Shown here: positions 23,701 through 31,600 of the stretch, piece after piece
How the letters are laid out: each line of letters begins with the position of its first letter
How positions within the stretch are numbered: the stretch's first letter is position 1
NCBI GenBank assembly: GCA_963575645.1
Contig: OY754465.1
Coordinates: 44,232,401 to 44,296,400 of the forward strand
DNA length: 64,000 bases
Direction of reading: 5' to 3'
Source of the DNA: Xanthostigma xanthostigma
Lineage: Eukaryota > Arthropoda > Insecta > Raphidioptera > Raphidiidae
Made by a program: the position numbers and the translations under genes
Notes under the pieces: generated by a model
Database searches by the model: none
The model's input: only the letters and a program-made list of their open reading frames with translations
Told to the model about the DNA's origin: nothing

Positions 23701-25970
23701 CATCCCTAACCCGTGTTAGGAGGTACCTCAGACTGACCCTGCAGGACACCCATTAAAATGTTCCCGCACCGCTACTGTCGTACACTATCCTGATTTCCGT
23801 GGGAGCGGATTAACGAGTGAGTGTTTACATTTGTAAATCTCGGTCACGGTTTGAATAAAATGAGCTAAACTGGTATACACAACCTGTATGTTAGATAATC
23901 GAGACACTACTGTATGTTATAAGGCTATATGAGTCGCATGTACGAAAAAAATATTTTTTACAAACTCGCAGACTAAAGAACTTACCCAAATCATATTAGC
24001 TACTATTAGTATGTTAATATTATGACCAAATGATGTATTAAAAAAATTACCTTGTATATCTGATTCCTTCTATAACCATAAAAAAATACGGCTGGCGGAT
24101 CAGCTTTAAAAACTATGTCATTATGATATAATGACGGTAGTTTTTCAAAATATTTTTTATCACTTTTTGTATCTTTTATATCACGACTTTGAGGCTGGAA
24201 GGGTCTACAAGAAAATAACATTAATAGCTTTTTTCTGAATGGCATTAATCTGTTTTAAAACGAATTTATCTTTTTATTTAGTAAAATTATGCATGTATTA
24301 TATAAAATTACTTCTCTGTAGATATACTGAAAATATGAAAAATTTGTATATATTATGAAACGCCCATTGTTGACGTTATAACTTCATCAATGGGTGTTTC
24401 AAGATATAATTGCAAACTATAGCAATTTATTTCTATATTTATAACTTCACGTCCTTGTTCCGTAACGGAACAATATTAATTTAGAATAAAAATGTGTAAT
24501 TATATTAAATTACTCACCTTGGCTTGATTAAGGATTTTAAACATCTTGCTTTTGTTTTTATAGCGTCACCTTTATCTCTTTTATATTTGTAAGAGCACGT
24601 CGTTAAACTAGTATCACTTTGTTCCAAATGGTTTTTGAGATGTCTTCGATATTCATCGTTTAAACTAAAATCTACAAGAGATATAAATTTTATTCGATAT
24701 TGTGTTAAAATTATATATTTCAATTTATTTTCAATTTTGCAGTGTATTATTATTTTGTTAACAAATAATATGAAAAAATGCAAGTCGGTCACTTTTTCGT
24801 TTCGCATTTTGCCAATGGTCCTAACTCCTATGTCAAATTTTTTATTACCAAAACTTCTTTCAAGCTTTGAAGGATGTATCTGATCCGGACTTATCAAGGC
24901 ATATTCTCTAATAACAGAGTAATCAAGGTCTTGAAATACTGGATGTCGTTTTAATTTGATCAGCTCTAATGCTTGTTGATTGTTCAATATTTTATCTTCT
25001 CGTTTGATGTATCTACCCTGATTGTACATAATTGTTCGCTCCACATTTTTAATACTAATGGCGCTGCTTTCATATTTATAACAATTCTAAAAAAATAGTA
25101 CAATATCAAAAAAAATCCAGTCAATTGGGCGACGAGACAAAACTATCTATTATACGCGAGTGCGGGTAAGACGCTACGGGTAGGTTGAAGTGTGCTGCGG
25201 TGCGATATTCACTCTTTCTCACTTCAACCTACCTGTAGCATCTTCCCGCACTCATGTATAATAGACAGTTTTGTAACTGCCTGGCAGACATTTAAACCCG
25301 ACTAAATGATCCCTGGCTAATTTATTTGAAGGTATTAAAATTTAAAATGCCTCAAGGACTTTTTCGCAGTTAAAAAATCACGACTTGCCTAGGCCCCGCT
25401 ACCTTTCAGCCAGGTCTTCGATTTTGTGTTCAGACATTACGAAAGAAGCGTTACACAAATTTTCACGCTGCCTCAAATATCTACCCAAAAATTTTTGATA
25501 CACTAACAAAAGCAACCAGAACGGAATCACCTAAACACTCTCAAACTAGTTCGCATTACGCTTGCTTCACTGGATGTCATGATTTAGATCGAGCAAGTCC
25601 ATTTCAGTTATGTATAGAAGAAATTTCTCTGACGTATAGCGACATACATAATATTCTAAAGTCAAAATCTTTTTATTCCGGCTTTAAAATAAAATATAAA
25701 AGCAATGAACCCATATTATATTTGAATTCTATTTTGGATTATTAATCCTCGAACGTCTATTTGAAACGTAACATTTCTTAAAAAAAAAGGTTCTACCTCC
25801 AAAACGTCTGTAACATATTTTTTTTTCACACAACGCTTTTGAATTCTATCGAGATCATATTCGGTAAATTTTTTTTCACTGATAACTTCTTGGAATACGT
25901 CCTGTACCACATGTGAAACTTCAGGACATCTAATGAAATTTGGTTTTGGTATCAACGGAACAGGTTCCAT
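4510..25970 (-). CDS. DLEC1: DLEC1/CFAP81-like axonemal protein
   Basis: Minus-strand exons, in transcript order: 25970 down to about 25716 (3' boundary unclear), 25086-24518, 24204-24051, 22676-22209, 21518-21294, 21218-21097, 20222-20022, 19486-19399, 19243-19140, 19066-18854, 16860-16554, 15206-14682, 14075-13676, 12754-12608, 12505-12247, 10730-10481, 9781-9636, 8737-8410, 6473-6312, 5653-5530, 5340-5205, 4654-4510 (stop TGA). From 25086 on, every junction keeps phase and gives 1,690 codons. The first exon adds about 84, close to human DLEC1 (about 1,755). Recognisable collinear blocks include FFIICDNC, LPANFVWGI-like PIPANFVWGIPKGG, FADTWGIYFDKIVCCIGNL and the C-terminal GAGSFDSKYYGLY. 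The protein is a string of ASH/MSP-type Ig-like beta domains. DLEC1 family proteins sit in cilia and flagella, so expression in sperm or ciliated sensory cells is expected (inference). Introns are full of transposons. The joint between the first two exons is unresolved: no good phase-0 donor is visible before the frame closes near 25719. Confidence 0.88.
4686..4875. mobile_element. Short MITE with TGTAGATATGGAGTG ends in last DLEC1 intron
   Basis: TGTAGATATGGAGTG at 4686-4700 is repeated inverted at 4861-4875. The interior resembles 21600-21960 (GCGCATACAAACC, AGAAAAAGATAGCGATAATT), so it is a dispersed family. No coding content. Confidence 0.65.
4913..5165. repeat. Dispersed repeat, second copy at 36826-37100
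   Basis: The two stretches share a long series of blocks in the same order, such as CACCTATA, AATAGCTGATTT, TTTGACAGTTCAATTTTG, GTCATTTTACTA and GCATGAAAAGCAGTTATTTTA. No terminal repeats or open frame are evident, so the type is unknown. Confidence 0.65.
5759..6181. mobile_element. PIF/Harbinger-type MITE in DLEC1 intron
   Basis: The left end AGGTCGCTACACACGACGC matches the inverted right end (AGGTTGCTACATACGAGG). It is flanked by TTA on the left and a degenerate GTA on the right. The ends resemble the better-preserved element at 55764-56235. The interior also shares CAGTGACAGTTCGAAT with that copy. Non-coding. Confidence 0.65.
6674..7097. repeat. TGACGTGATAACG repeat, copy 1 of a tandem pair
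   Basis: It starts TGACGTGATAACGTCTTATA and ends with CGTCCGTAAACCG...CAGACAACCAATTTTTTT. It is followed directly by a second copy (7098-7679), and an inverted copy lies at 20605-20821. ACGTTATCACGT near the right end is the complement of the left-end ACGTGATAACGT, giving subterminal inverted repeats. Intronic in DLEC1. Confidence 0.7.
7098..7679. repeat. TGACGTGATAACG repeat, copy 2
   Basis: Same ends as the adjacent copy but a longer interior. It contains a small internal duplication of CTTATAAATTGATRAA near 7109-7152. Shared with the inverted copy at 20605-20821. No intact frame. Confidence 0.7.
7796..8300 (-). mobile_element. pogo/Tigger-type deletion derivative
   Basis: Inverted ends CAGTAGAGACGCG are flanked by TA on both sides (7794-7795 and 8301-8302). 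Subterminal GGATTATC/AATCCGGATTA motifs repeat inside. It retains the start of a transposase frame on the minus strand. It lies in the DLEC1 intron between exons 8737-8410 and 6473-6312, but outside both exons. Confidence 0.82.
7883..8014 (-). pseudogene. Relic of pogo/Tigger transposase N-terminus
   Basis: A 43-codon frame begins MASRKRSHVTLSLQVKNEIL, continues with DKLKKGASNKQLAAKYEH, and ends at TGA. This is the pattern of the N-terminal psq/CENP-B-type helix-turn-helix of Tigger transposases (K-R-K start, L-x-x-K-x-x-I-x-x-L-x-x-G, then L-A-x-x-Y). The DDE domain is gone, so it cannot encode an active enzyme. A DNA-binding peptide is conceivable but unsupported. Confidence 0.7.
8880..9635. 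other. DLEC1 intron segment without recognised gene
   Basis: GC is locally higher than in flanking introns, with CpG-containing words (GTCGCGCGGG, GCATGCGCGAGA). It is probably an old repeat, but I could not find its ends. Open frames here on both strands lack homology signals and are treated as chance. Confidence 0.5.
9957..10272. mobile_element. hAT-type MITE in DLEC1 intron
   Basis: Ends CAGGCGCGG / CCGCGCCTG are inverted. They are flanked by GTATCAAT (9949-9956) and GTCTCAAT (10273-10280), an 8-bp target duplication with one mismatch. Short imperfect TIRs with an 8-bp duplication fit hAT. Non-coding; contains the palindrome ATGGTGAATTCACCAT near 9989. Confidence 0.72.
10887..12230. mobile_element. 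Long-TIR DNA element, split by a solo LTR
   Basis: The left end TCAAACATTTTTGGGTA is the complement of the right end, and TA flanks both (885-886 and 12231-12232 in local numbering, i.e. 10885-10886). Similarity of the two arms runs for about 300 nt through AGTTAAAAATTC and AAATGCCTCAA blocks. A solo LTR interrupts it. The right end lies 15 nt from a DLEC1 splice donor (intron begins at 12246 going down). A partial relative is at 25140-25498. Superfamily uncertain; TA duplication suggests Tc1/mariner-like. Confidence 0.75.
11191..11804. mobile_element. Solo LTR of a retrotransposon
   Basis: Begins TGTTACACAC and ends GTTTTGTCACA, flanked on both sides by AATAT (11186-11190 and 11805-11809), an exact 5-bp target duplication. 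It contains TATATAAATA near 11427 and AATAAA-type signals near 11559, as expected of a promoter and poly(A) region. No gag or pol sequence flanks it, so it is a recombination remnant inserted into the older DNA element. Confidence 0.82.
13053..13430. repeat. Large inverted repeat (fold-back) in DLEC1 intron
   Basis: Arms of roughly 150 nt pair around an interior near 13200-13270. The left arm reads AGGAGGTAAGTAATCAAAG and GGGGGCTGCCATTTGCTGCC; the right arm is their near complement. The neighbouring 13430-13620, which reads through several ORF-like words, appears to be part of the same repeat family and not DLEC1 exon. Confidence 0.78.
15978..16538 (-). mobile_element. hAT deletion derivative in DLEC1 intron
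   Basis: The left end CAGGGGTGAGCAACC pairs with the inverted right end CAGGGATGAGCAACA. Subterminal GGCGGGCCGCAT boxes occur at both ends. Flanks are ATGTAATC (15970-15977) and TTGTAATC (16541-16548), a 7/8 duplication offset by two bases on the right. A transposase C-terminal relic lies inside. The right end is 14 nt from a DLEC1 splice donor. Confidence 0.8.
16209..16338 (-). pseudogene. Relic of hAT transposase C-terminal dimerisation region
   Basis: The minus strand reads VFVCEQLFSTMKLIKNDH, then a stop codon, then LRLSDARLEFRLIS before another stop. The CEQLFS-MK...R-RL-D-L pattern is the conserved hAT C-terminal dimer region. An in-frame stop replaces the usual arginine codon position, so it is dead. 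Confidence 0.75.
16937..17077. repeat. Short MITE-like palindrome
   Basis: Arms AAACGGTTTCGAAACCGT (16968-16985) and GACGGTTTCGAAACCGTTTG (17036-17055), extended outward by TTCGTTCCAAGC/GGTTGGAACGAA, pair around a GC-rich loop. CGGTTTCGAAACCG is itself a perfect palindrome. Confidence 0.65.
17201..17472. mobile_element. TA-flanked MITE with TATTTTCAAC subterminal motif, copy 1
   Basis: Left end CAGTCGGACCTGAATCAG next to TA. The interior shares TTGAGGTTAAA-type and AAAAACCTTGGT / TCTGATTGGT words in inverted orientation with the copies at 34505-34721 and 39040-39277. The right end is poorly kept. Confidence 0.6.
17563..18800. repeat. Repeat unit with (GT)n microsatellite and ~155-bp tandem array
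   Basis: Starts after AACTTCCCGC and ends near CGGGAAGTTA, so it is bounded by inverted GGGAAGTTA words. It contains a (GT)n tract (about 17727-17760). From about 17965 to 18740 there are five imperfect tandem copies of about 155 bp, each carrying TGCGTCGATCGCCGCAAACC and GAGATAACGTGAACGAAAAA variants. It ends about 55 nt from a DLEC1 exon. No coding content recognised. Confidence 0.72.
20605..20821. repeat. TGACGTGATAACG repeat, inverted short copy
   Basis: Reverse complement of the ends of the 6674-7679 copies: it starts AAATTGGTTGTCTGTAAAG and ends AAGACGTTATCACGTCA. The middle is shortened to CAAACTTGGGCCGAAGCA and GCTTGCACGCACAGGGTCAG. It lies in a DLEC1 intron. Confidence 0.7.
21535..22195. 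other. DLEC1 intron with diverged MITE sequence
   Basis: Contains words shared with 4686-4875 and 26520-26720 (AGATAGCGATAATTGCGG, GTATGCGCAGTAGTGC). The ends are too diverged to place. No exon signal. Confidence 0.5.
22700..24000. other. DLEC1 intron of about 1.5 kb, unassigned
   Basis: I see no transposon ends, tandem array or exon here. It has moderately GC-rich stretches around 23330-23430 and 23700-23830. Small open frames such as 22864-23076 lack supporting signals. Confidence 0.5.
25140..25498. mobile_element. Partial copy of the 10887-12230 element
   Basis: The right end ACCCAAAAATTTTTGA followed by TA matches the 12230 end. Internal AAATGCCTCAAGGACTTT and GTTACACAAATTTTCAC blocks match too. 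The left part holds its own palindrome (GAGTGCGGGTAAGA...TCTTCCCGCACTC, about 25156-25262). It lies between the first two proposed DLEC1 exons. Confidence 0.65.
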
Positions 25971-27437
25971 TCTCTATAAAAATACCACTTAGAAAAATTC
26001 TATACTTTAAAACTGACAGTTTTCAAAACCTACTGACTTCATACAATTTAATTTTTTAATTTATTTTAAAAGTACATAGTTTATAAATATGTTTTTGTTC
26101 AAAGGAAAATAAAAACAGGAAGAATCAAAATTGCACAGACTTGTATTCTAATAACATTTTGTTAGATTTGAAAAAAAAAATAGGTAACGTAAAAAACTCA
26201 AAATGTGATTATCCCAACTAAGATTTATAAAAATGAAAAAAAAAAACAAACTAAGCCAAATAGAAATTTTATTTTAAATGAATACTTACGTTATGTATGC
26301 ATTAAAACTTAACATTTAAACTTCTCCAAAAATACTTTACAGCAGTTGCCAGAAAATGTCAAATTTTTGGCACTTACCGCTATGTTGTTATCATGGAGAT
26401 TTTAGCTTGAACAAAAATGTAATTTTTTTGGGACAACGTATTTTTCTTCATAACGCGTCGATTATAGCGTACTGTTTTCAATAATATAAATTAACAAATT
26501 TGCTGCCGTCATGGAGCCAAATGATAATTTGCGCTATTCTTGATAGGTTATAGCCAACGACCTGGATAGATAGATTGCTAATCTGGCCTGCGCAAACCAA
26601 GTTCTGGTAGAAAGAGATAGAGACACAAATGGCTTGATAGTTTTGTCTTCGTCACGCTCAGCGGGTTGACACTCGATATACTTTTAGATAGGAGCCTTCA
26701 GTCACGCTCATTAGGCCCTACAAAGTGTGCCATGTAAATTTTGAAAAACGATTTGTTGTTTGATGAATTATCTCAAAACAATTTGGTTATGTCAGTTAAT
26801 TTTTGTCGCGTTTTAAGCTCTGTTCCAAGCTGTCTGTGAATGGCAACAGAGCCGTCACATTCTTGCGCAGTAGCTCAGAAACTGATATAAACAGTTTCGT
26901 TTTAGCTACTGCGCAAGATGATGTAGATTCTTATCTTACAAGCAAATTTGGAGAGCTAGTGTATAGGCTGTGTGCACGAAGCCTACTAGCGCCGCTAGTG
27001 GGTAATAGAGAATTATTGAACTCACTTTTTTATGGAAACCGCATGTTTCTATGGTGATAAGTCAAAAACTTGTTGGCCATGGTGTGTCAAAAAAAATGTA
27101 ATAAGAAGAATTGATGTTAATTTGTTTACACTGACAGCGAAACGTCAAATTAGGGCGCCAACGGTTTAAATTGCCATCAGCGCAACAAGCCGGAACACAA
27201 CAAGCATTTCCAGATCGTTTAGTTTTCTATGTTTTTTTTGTAATTAAAAAACTTCATAAAATTATAACTATTTTCACTTTTAATAAATATTGCTCACTGA
27301 CATACGGAAAATTTGAGTTTGAAGTTTCTCCTAGTGCTCACCACAAACGCTCGCATCGAAAAATTTGTAACTCCGCCTCCTTGCACATAGCCCATAATTG
27401 ATTCATTTTACCAGTTTTGTAATACAGTGTAAGTGAC

Positions 27438-27874
27438 TGTAACCTCTTTATAACGAATCTCAAGGGACCGAGTATTTTTTTTCGTTATATGGAGGGACGA
27501 AAGAAAAATAACCAAATTTCACTTAATTTATTCCAAACACATATAATCTGTTAACTTTGCCTGACGTTTTTTGCTATGCCAATATTTGTTTTGTATTTTA
27601 TTAAGTATCTTATGCATGTCTCGGGATGTTTCGATAAGTTTGGTGACATCAAGTGCTTGTTGAATAGTTGGTGATGGTTCAGAATCGTCCACTTTTATGT
27701 CTCTAAACATTTGCTGACGCCTAAATATGAACATATTTCTTCATAATAGAGAAGGGCTCTTACGCTATAAAGATTATTAATACATGGGTTTTAAGGTAAA
27801 CCAACCAAATTGTAAACATTTCTATGTTATAGAGAGTTTTTCGTTATAACGAAGGACGTTATACAGAGGTTACA
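27438..27874 (-). mobile_element. Tigger-type element fragment with transposase 3' relic
   Basis: Ends GTAACCTCTTTATAACG (left) and the complement of GTAACCTCTGTATAACG (right) are Tigger-like inverted repeats. A minus-strand frame at 27528-27734 encodes a 68-residue tail with LNKIQNKYWHSKKRQAKLTD, resembling the basic QxKLTDYF-type C-terminus of pogo/Tigger transposases. The catalytic domain is absent. Confidence 0.65.
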
Positions 27875-28049
27875 CCATTTTTGAACTATTTTTATTTATT
27901 CTGAACTAAAACGTAAAAAAAAAATGTAACTATTAGGAGATCGTTTATTACAGTATATTTGAATCTATTCAATGGGCGTATATAAATACTTTGGTAGCCG
28001 CAATAGAGGATAATTGGTTCATGTTTGGATGCAGAAATCACTGTCAAAA

Positions 28050-28400
28050 AAACTGCTTTGACAATAATTTACATAAGATTGTAATCGATCAGTTTTTACA
28101 TATGCAGAAGCAGTCTATTGTCGTTGTGAAACTCTCCATCGTGTAGAACATTAGTTTGCACTCATAAAAAACAAGCGAATGATCTCAATAGAAAAAGATC
28201 GCATCTGAAGTTAAATTTTGATCAAAATGCGTAGATAATGGTTGTTTCGAAGTGGAAATTCTGCAAATAACTATGTTCAAGTCTCCATAGTTAAAAAAAA
28301 ATTCGTTTCAATCGAGCAATTATTCTTCGAACAGGATCAAATTAAAATTCTACAACGCTTTTTTTGTGGAGAAATATGTAAGACAATTGTCAAATAAGAT
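28050..28400. repeat. Dispersed repeat, relative at 50060-50420
   Basis: Shared blocks in order include GCAGTCTA, GTGGAACATTAG-like, AAAAGATCGC, TTTTGATCAAAATGCGTA and GAAGTGGAAAT. Both copies follow TTGACAAT. No ends identified; function unknown. Confidence 0.6.
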
Positions 28401-28658
28401 TATTGGTAATGTTTTCTGCAACGATATTAACTACGTTAATATTTTATAAACTATTTTTATTTTATTTCAATAAATGTTCATATAACTTTATGCTAATTAA
28501 CTAAATTAATTTTTACATTTTTTTTATTAATACTTACACTCAAAATAGTAAAAAATAGTCCACTTAAACTATCACTTCAGTCAATTTTTACCTTTCACAC
28601 TGATAAAAGATCAGTTAATTAAATGTTTGTACAACAACATTGCATTCAATTGATGAAA

Positions 28659-31600
28659 TTACTGATCGAGATCCAAGGCTGAAAACTGATCGGCTCTCAT
28701 CTGAGTCGTTACAAAGTTACCATCAGGTAAAACCAATATTACCTGTCTCGTTCCACCTGTAATACAGCAAAAATTCAACAAACGTCTACTAAACCTAAAT
28801 GATTTAGATAGTTTCAAAATTATCAATTTTGTAGCAACGGCAATAATTAGTTTCAATTGGTTAAAATAAGTCTTAACTGGTTTTCATAGAAAGACGACTC
28901 TGATCATGAGAAGCAGCACTTGTGGCAAGTGCATCGAGTACTGTCTCTTACTACAAACTGACTTCTTGCATTCCGGGAAAAGATACAATAATTGCACTGT
29001 CAGCAAGGAATAAATCCAGTTTATGATTTATACAATATACAGAGTGTCCCATTAATTGACTTTAATTTTAATTTTTTTGATATTTTCTAAGTCAATAATG
29101 TACACTTGTTAGTTTGTTGTAAATTCATTGGTTTTCAAGATATTCGCAGTTAAAGATAGATAGACATGTACTTTTTATTTGTATTATTATTAATAATATT
29201 CATTTTTACAATTTTGTCTTAAAAAAACTGCGAATATCTCGAAAACCAATGACTTTACAACAAACTAACAAGTGTACATTATTGACTTGGAAAATATCAA
29301 AAAAATTAAAATTATAGTCAAAATTAAAATTTAGACAGCGGCAACATTTAGAAGGGGTACAAGCATTACTTACTCCTGCCGCGCGCCACTGGTAGAGCGT
29401 ACTGAACTAATTTTTTTATTGTTAGGTGCATTTTATGATATTTAACAAGTGTGTCGATTTGAGTAAAATTATACGGTGTATTAAAAAAATTATGGACATT
29501 AATAATTCTTCAGTTTTCAACTTCAACACCCCGTATTTTGGAAACGAGTAACATTTTATCTAAGCATATTTCGCTTAATCGTTTTATTTTGAATTGGAGA
29601 ATCTGCGGTTGTTCTATGTCCCATTCTTAATGGGACACCCTGTATTATATATTAAAATCTTAGAACTTCTTTTCTATATTAGAAACCAGAAAATAAAAAA
29701 AATTGCTACCAAATAATGAACATTAAAAAAAAAAAACTTTCTAGCAATCAATAATAGCTTCGTTCGCACAACAATCGACATGAGAACGCTTTTAAGCAAA
29801 TGCGCATGCGTCGTCAGTTTGCTGATGGTTTCGGACTGTTGTAAGAACAAAACTAATATGCTGGCGTAACCTCAGTGAATATCGAGAAATTAAAATAATA
29901 AAAATTATTTCTTACCGGGCGAAGGTGAATCGGCACTGACTATCTGAGCTGTTAACTGTTCTGCTTCAGGGTCCGTTGATGAATTTGTGTTTATCACAAG
30001 AGGTTTATCGATTGCCGTGCCGGAATCAGAATCAGGTTCACTCGTGTCCATTGCGACCACACTGCCTTCAGAACCATCTGCACTCGACGCTGCCAAGTAT
30101 ACACATTGTTGCTCCCCGTCAGCTCCTTGTGCGATAAGAAGGGTTTGACCGTTTTCGTCTTGTCCAGCCACTTGATAAACCGTTCCGTCCTCACCGGTTA
30201 TTAATATTGGATTTTCGTCGGAGAGTTCATCCGAATTGGGTAAAATAAGTTCGCCCTCACTGTTCATATGCAAGGTGGTCACCTGCGCTGTAGAAGGCGA
30301 TGTATTAGCCGTAGGTGCCGTAGTTGTCGTAGTTTTCACCACAGCTTTGGCCGATTCATCTGCAGGTGGCTCCGGTTTCACTTCTCTCGGCGGACTCGGT
30401 TCAGGAGTTCGCTCTCCTTCGGCACGAGCCAAGACCTTACCGGTTAATGGACATAACGTTAAGGGAAGCGGAGGGCTGTCGGGCTGCAATGGCGGCAGGT
30501 CCTTAGGGAATGGGTCGGGTATGTTGTCGTCTTCTTCACTACTTTCTGAATGCGTGAATTCCATGTGTATCGAGTTGGACGCAATTTTCTGTTTTGTCAT
30601 CGTTATTGGAGTTCTGGCGGCCGCAGAGGTCGGCGCCAATAACTTTTGTCCCGGTCGCGTGATGATGGTCGGTCCCCCGGGGCGTTTTTGAATAATTTGT
30701 GTCACTTTCGACCCGGGTGTTCTAGTTGTTAGTATGGTCGTCTTGCCTGGTCCTCTCTGTCCTGCAGACATGCCTGTGGACATTCGTACCACACCGCTCT
30801 GTACCGATTCTCCCTTTTGAATTATTCGAACTTGGGGCTGAGGACTTTTTGGCATTACTCTGATATTTGATTTGCCGGGACTTCCTTGTTTTACATTAAT
30901 TATTTTAGATTGACAAGAATTATCAGAAGAATCTAACTTAACAACTCCGGACTTGTTCGACATTATATAAACACCGGAAGAGAGATTGGGCATTTGCCTG
31001 GGATCAACTTTCATAACGCCTTGAGCATTCGCCACCATTACTGGTGTATTGTTACCTTTTGGATCGGAGGATTGGGATTTGCCAAGATCATTACCATTGA
31101 CTGTTGAATTTGATTTGCCATCAGACCAAGAACTGCCGCTCCATTCATCATCGTTTTCCAGTTTCATTCTTTTCTCTTTGGATTCTTCATCGCTATCTAG
31201 ATGTCCCTTTCTTTTCCCTAAAAAACAGAAATCAAATAATAAAGAAATTACATAATATCGAATAAAAACCCAATGCATTACAGTTAGTTACTTTTTGAAA
31301 TTAAAAATTGAACTTCCTTCAAAAAAACCTTTAATGACGTTTTGAGGTCGGCATCTATTTAATTTTTAGTGACCTCTTTTGAAGGAATTCTATTTTTTTC
31401 AGTTTTTTTATTTTTTACTTTTTAGTGACTTTGCAATACATAGTTCGCACGTTATTAACCGCCGTTTTTCTTAATATTTAATTACTAAACTACGAAAAAA
31501 AATTGATGAAGTAAAACTTATGTGAGATCACCCTGAAGGTATGCCCTATCAAATAGAAGAATCATCAAATTCCATTCACAAATGCTGGACATATGAGGTA

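Larger units (their letters stand above)
25971..28658. other. Intergenic region between DLEC1 5' end and Chromator 3' end
   Basis: About 2.7 kb between two genes on the minus strand. It should contain the DLEC1 promoter and the Chromator 3' UTR. AATAAA on the minus strand (TTTATT) occurs near 28460 and 28524. It also holds a Tigger-type relic (27438-27874) and, at 28050-28400, a sequence repeated at 50060-50420. The 26803-27057 frame is not supported. Confidence 0.55.

Noticed and set aside
30236..30691. Plus-strand frame of 151 codons
   Set aside because: Antisense shadow of the long Chromator exon, caused by its composition.
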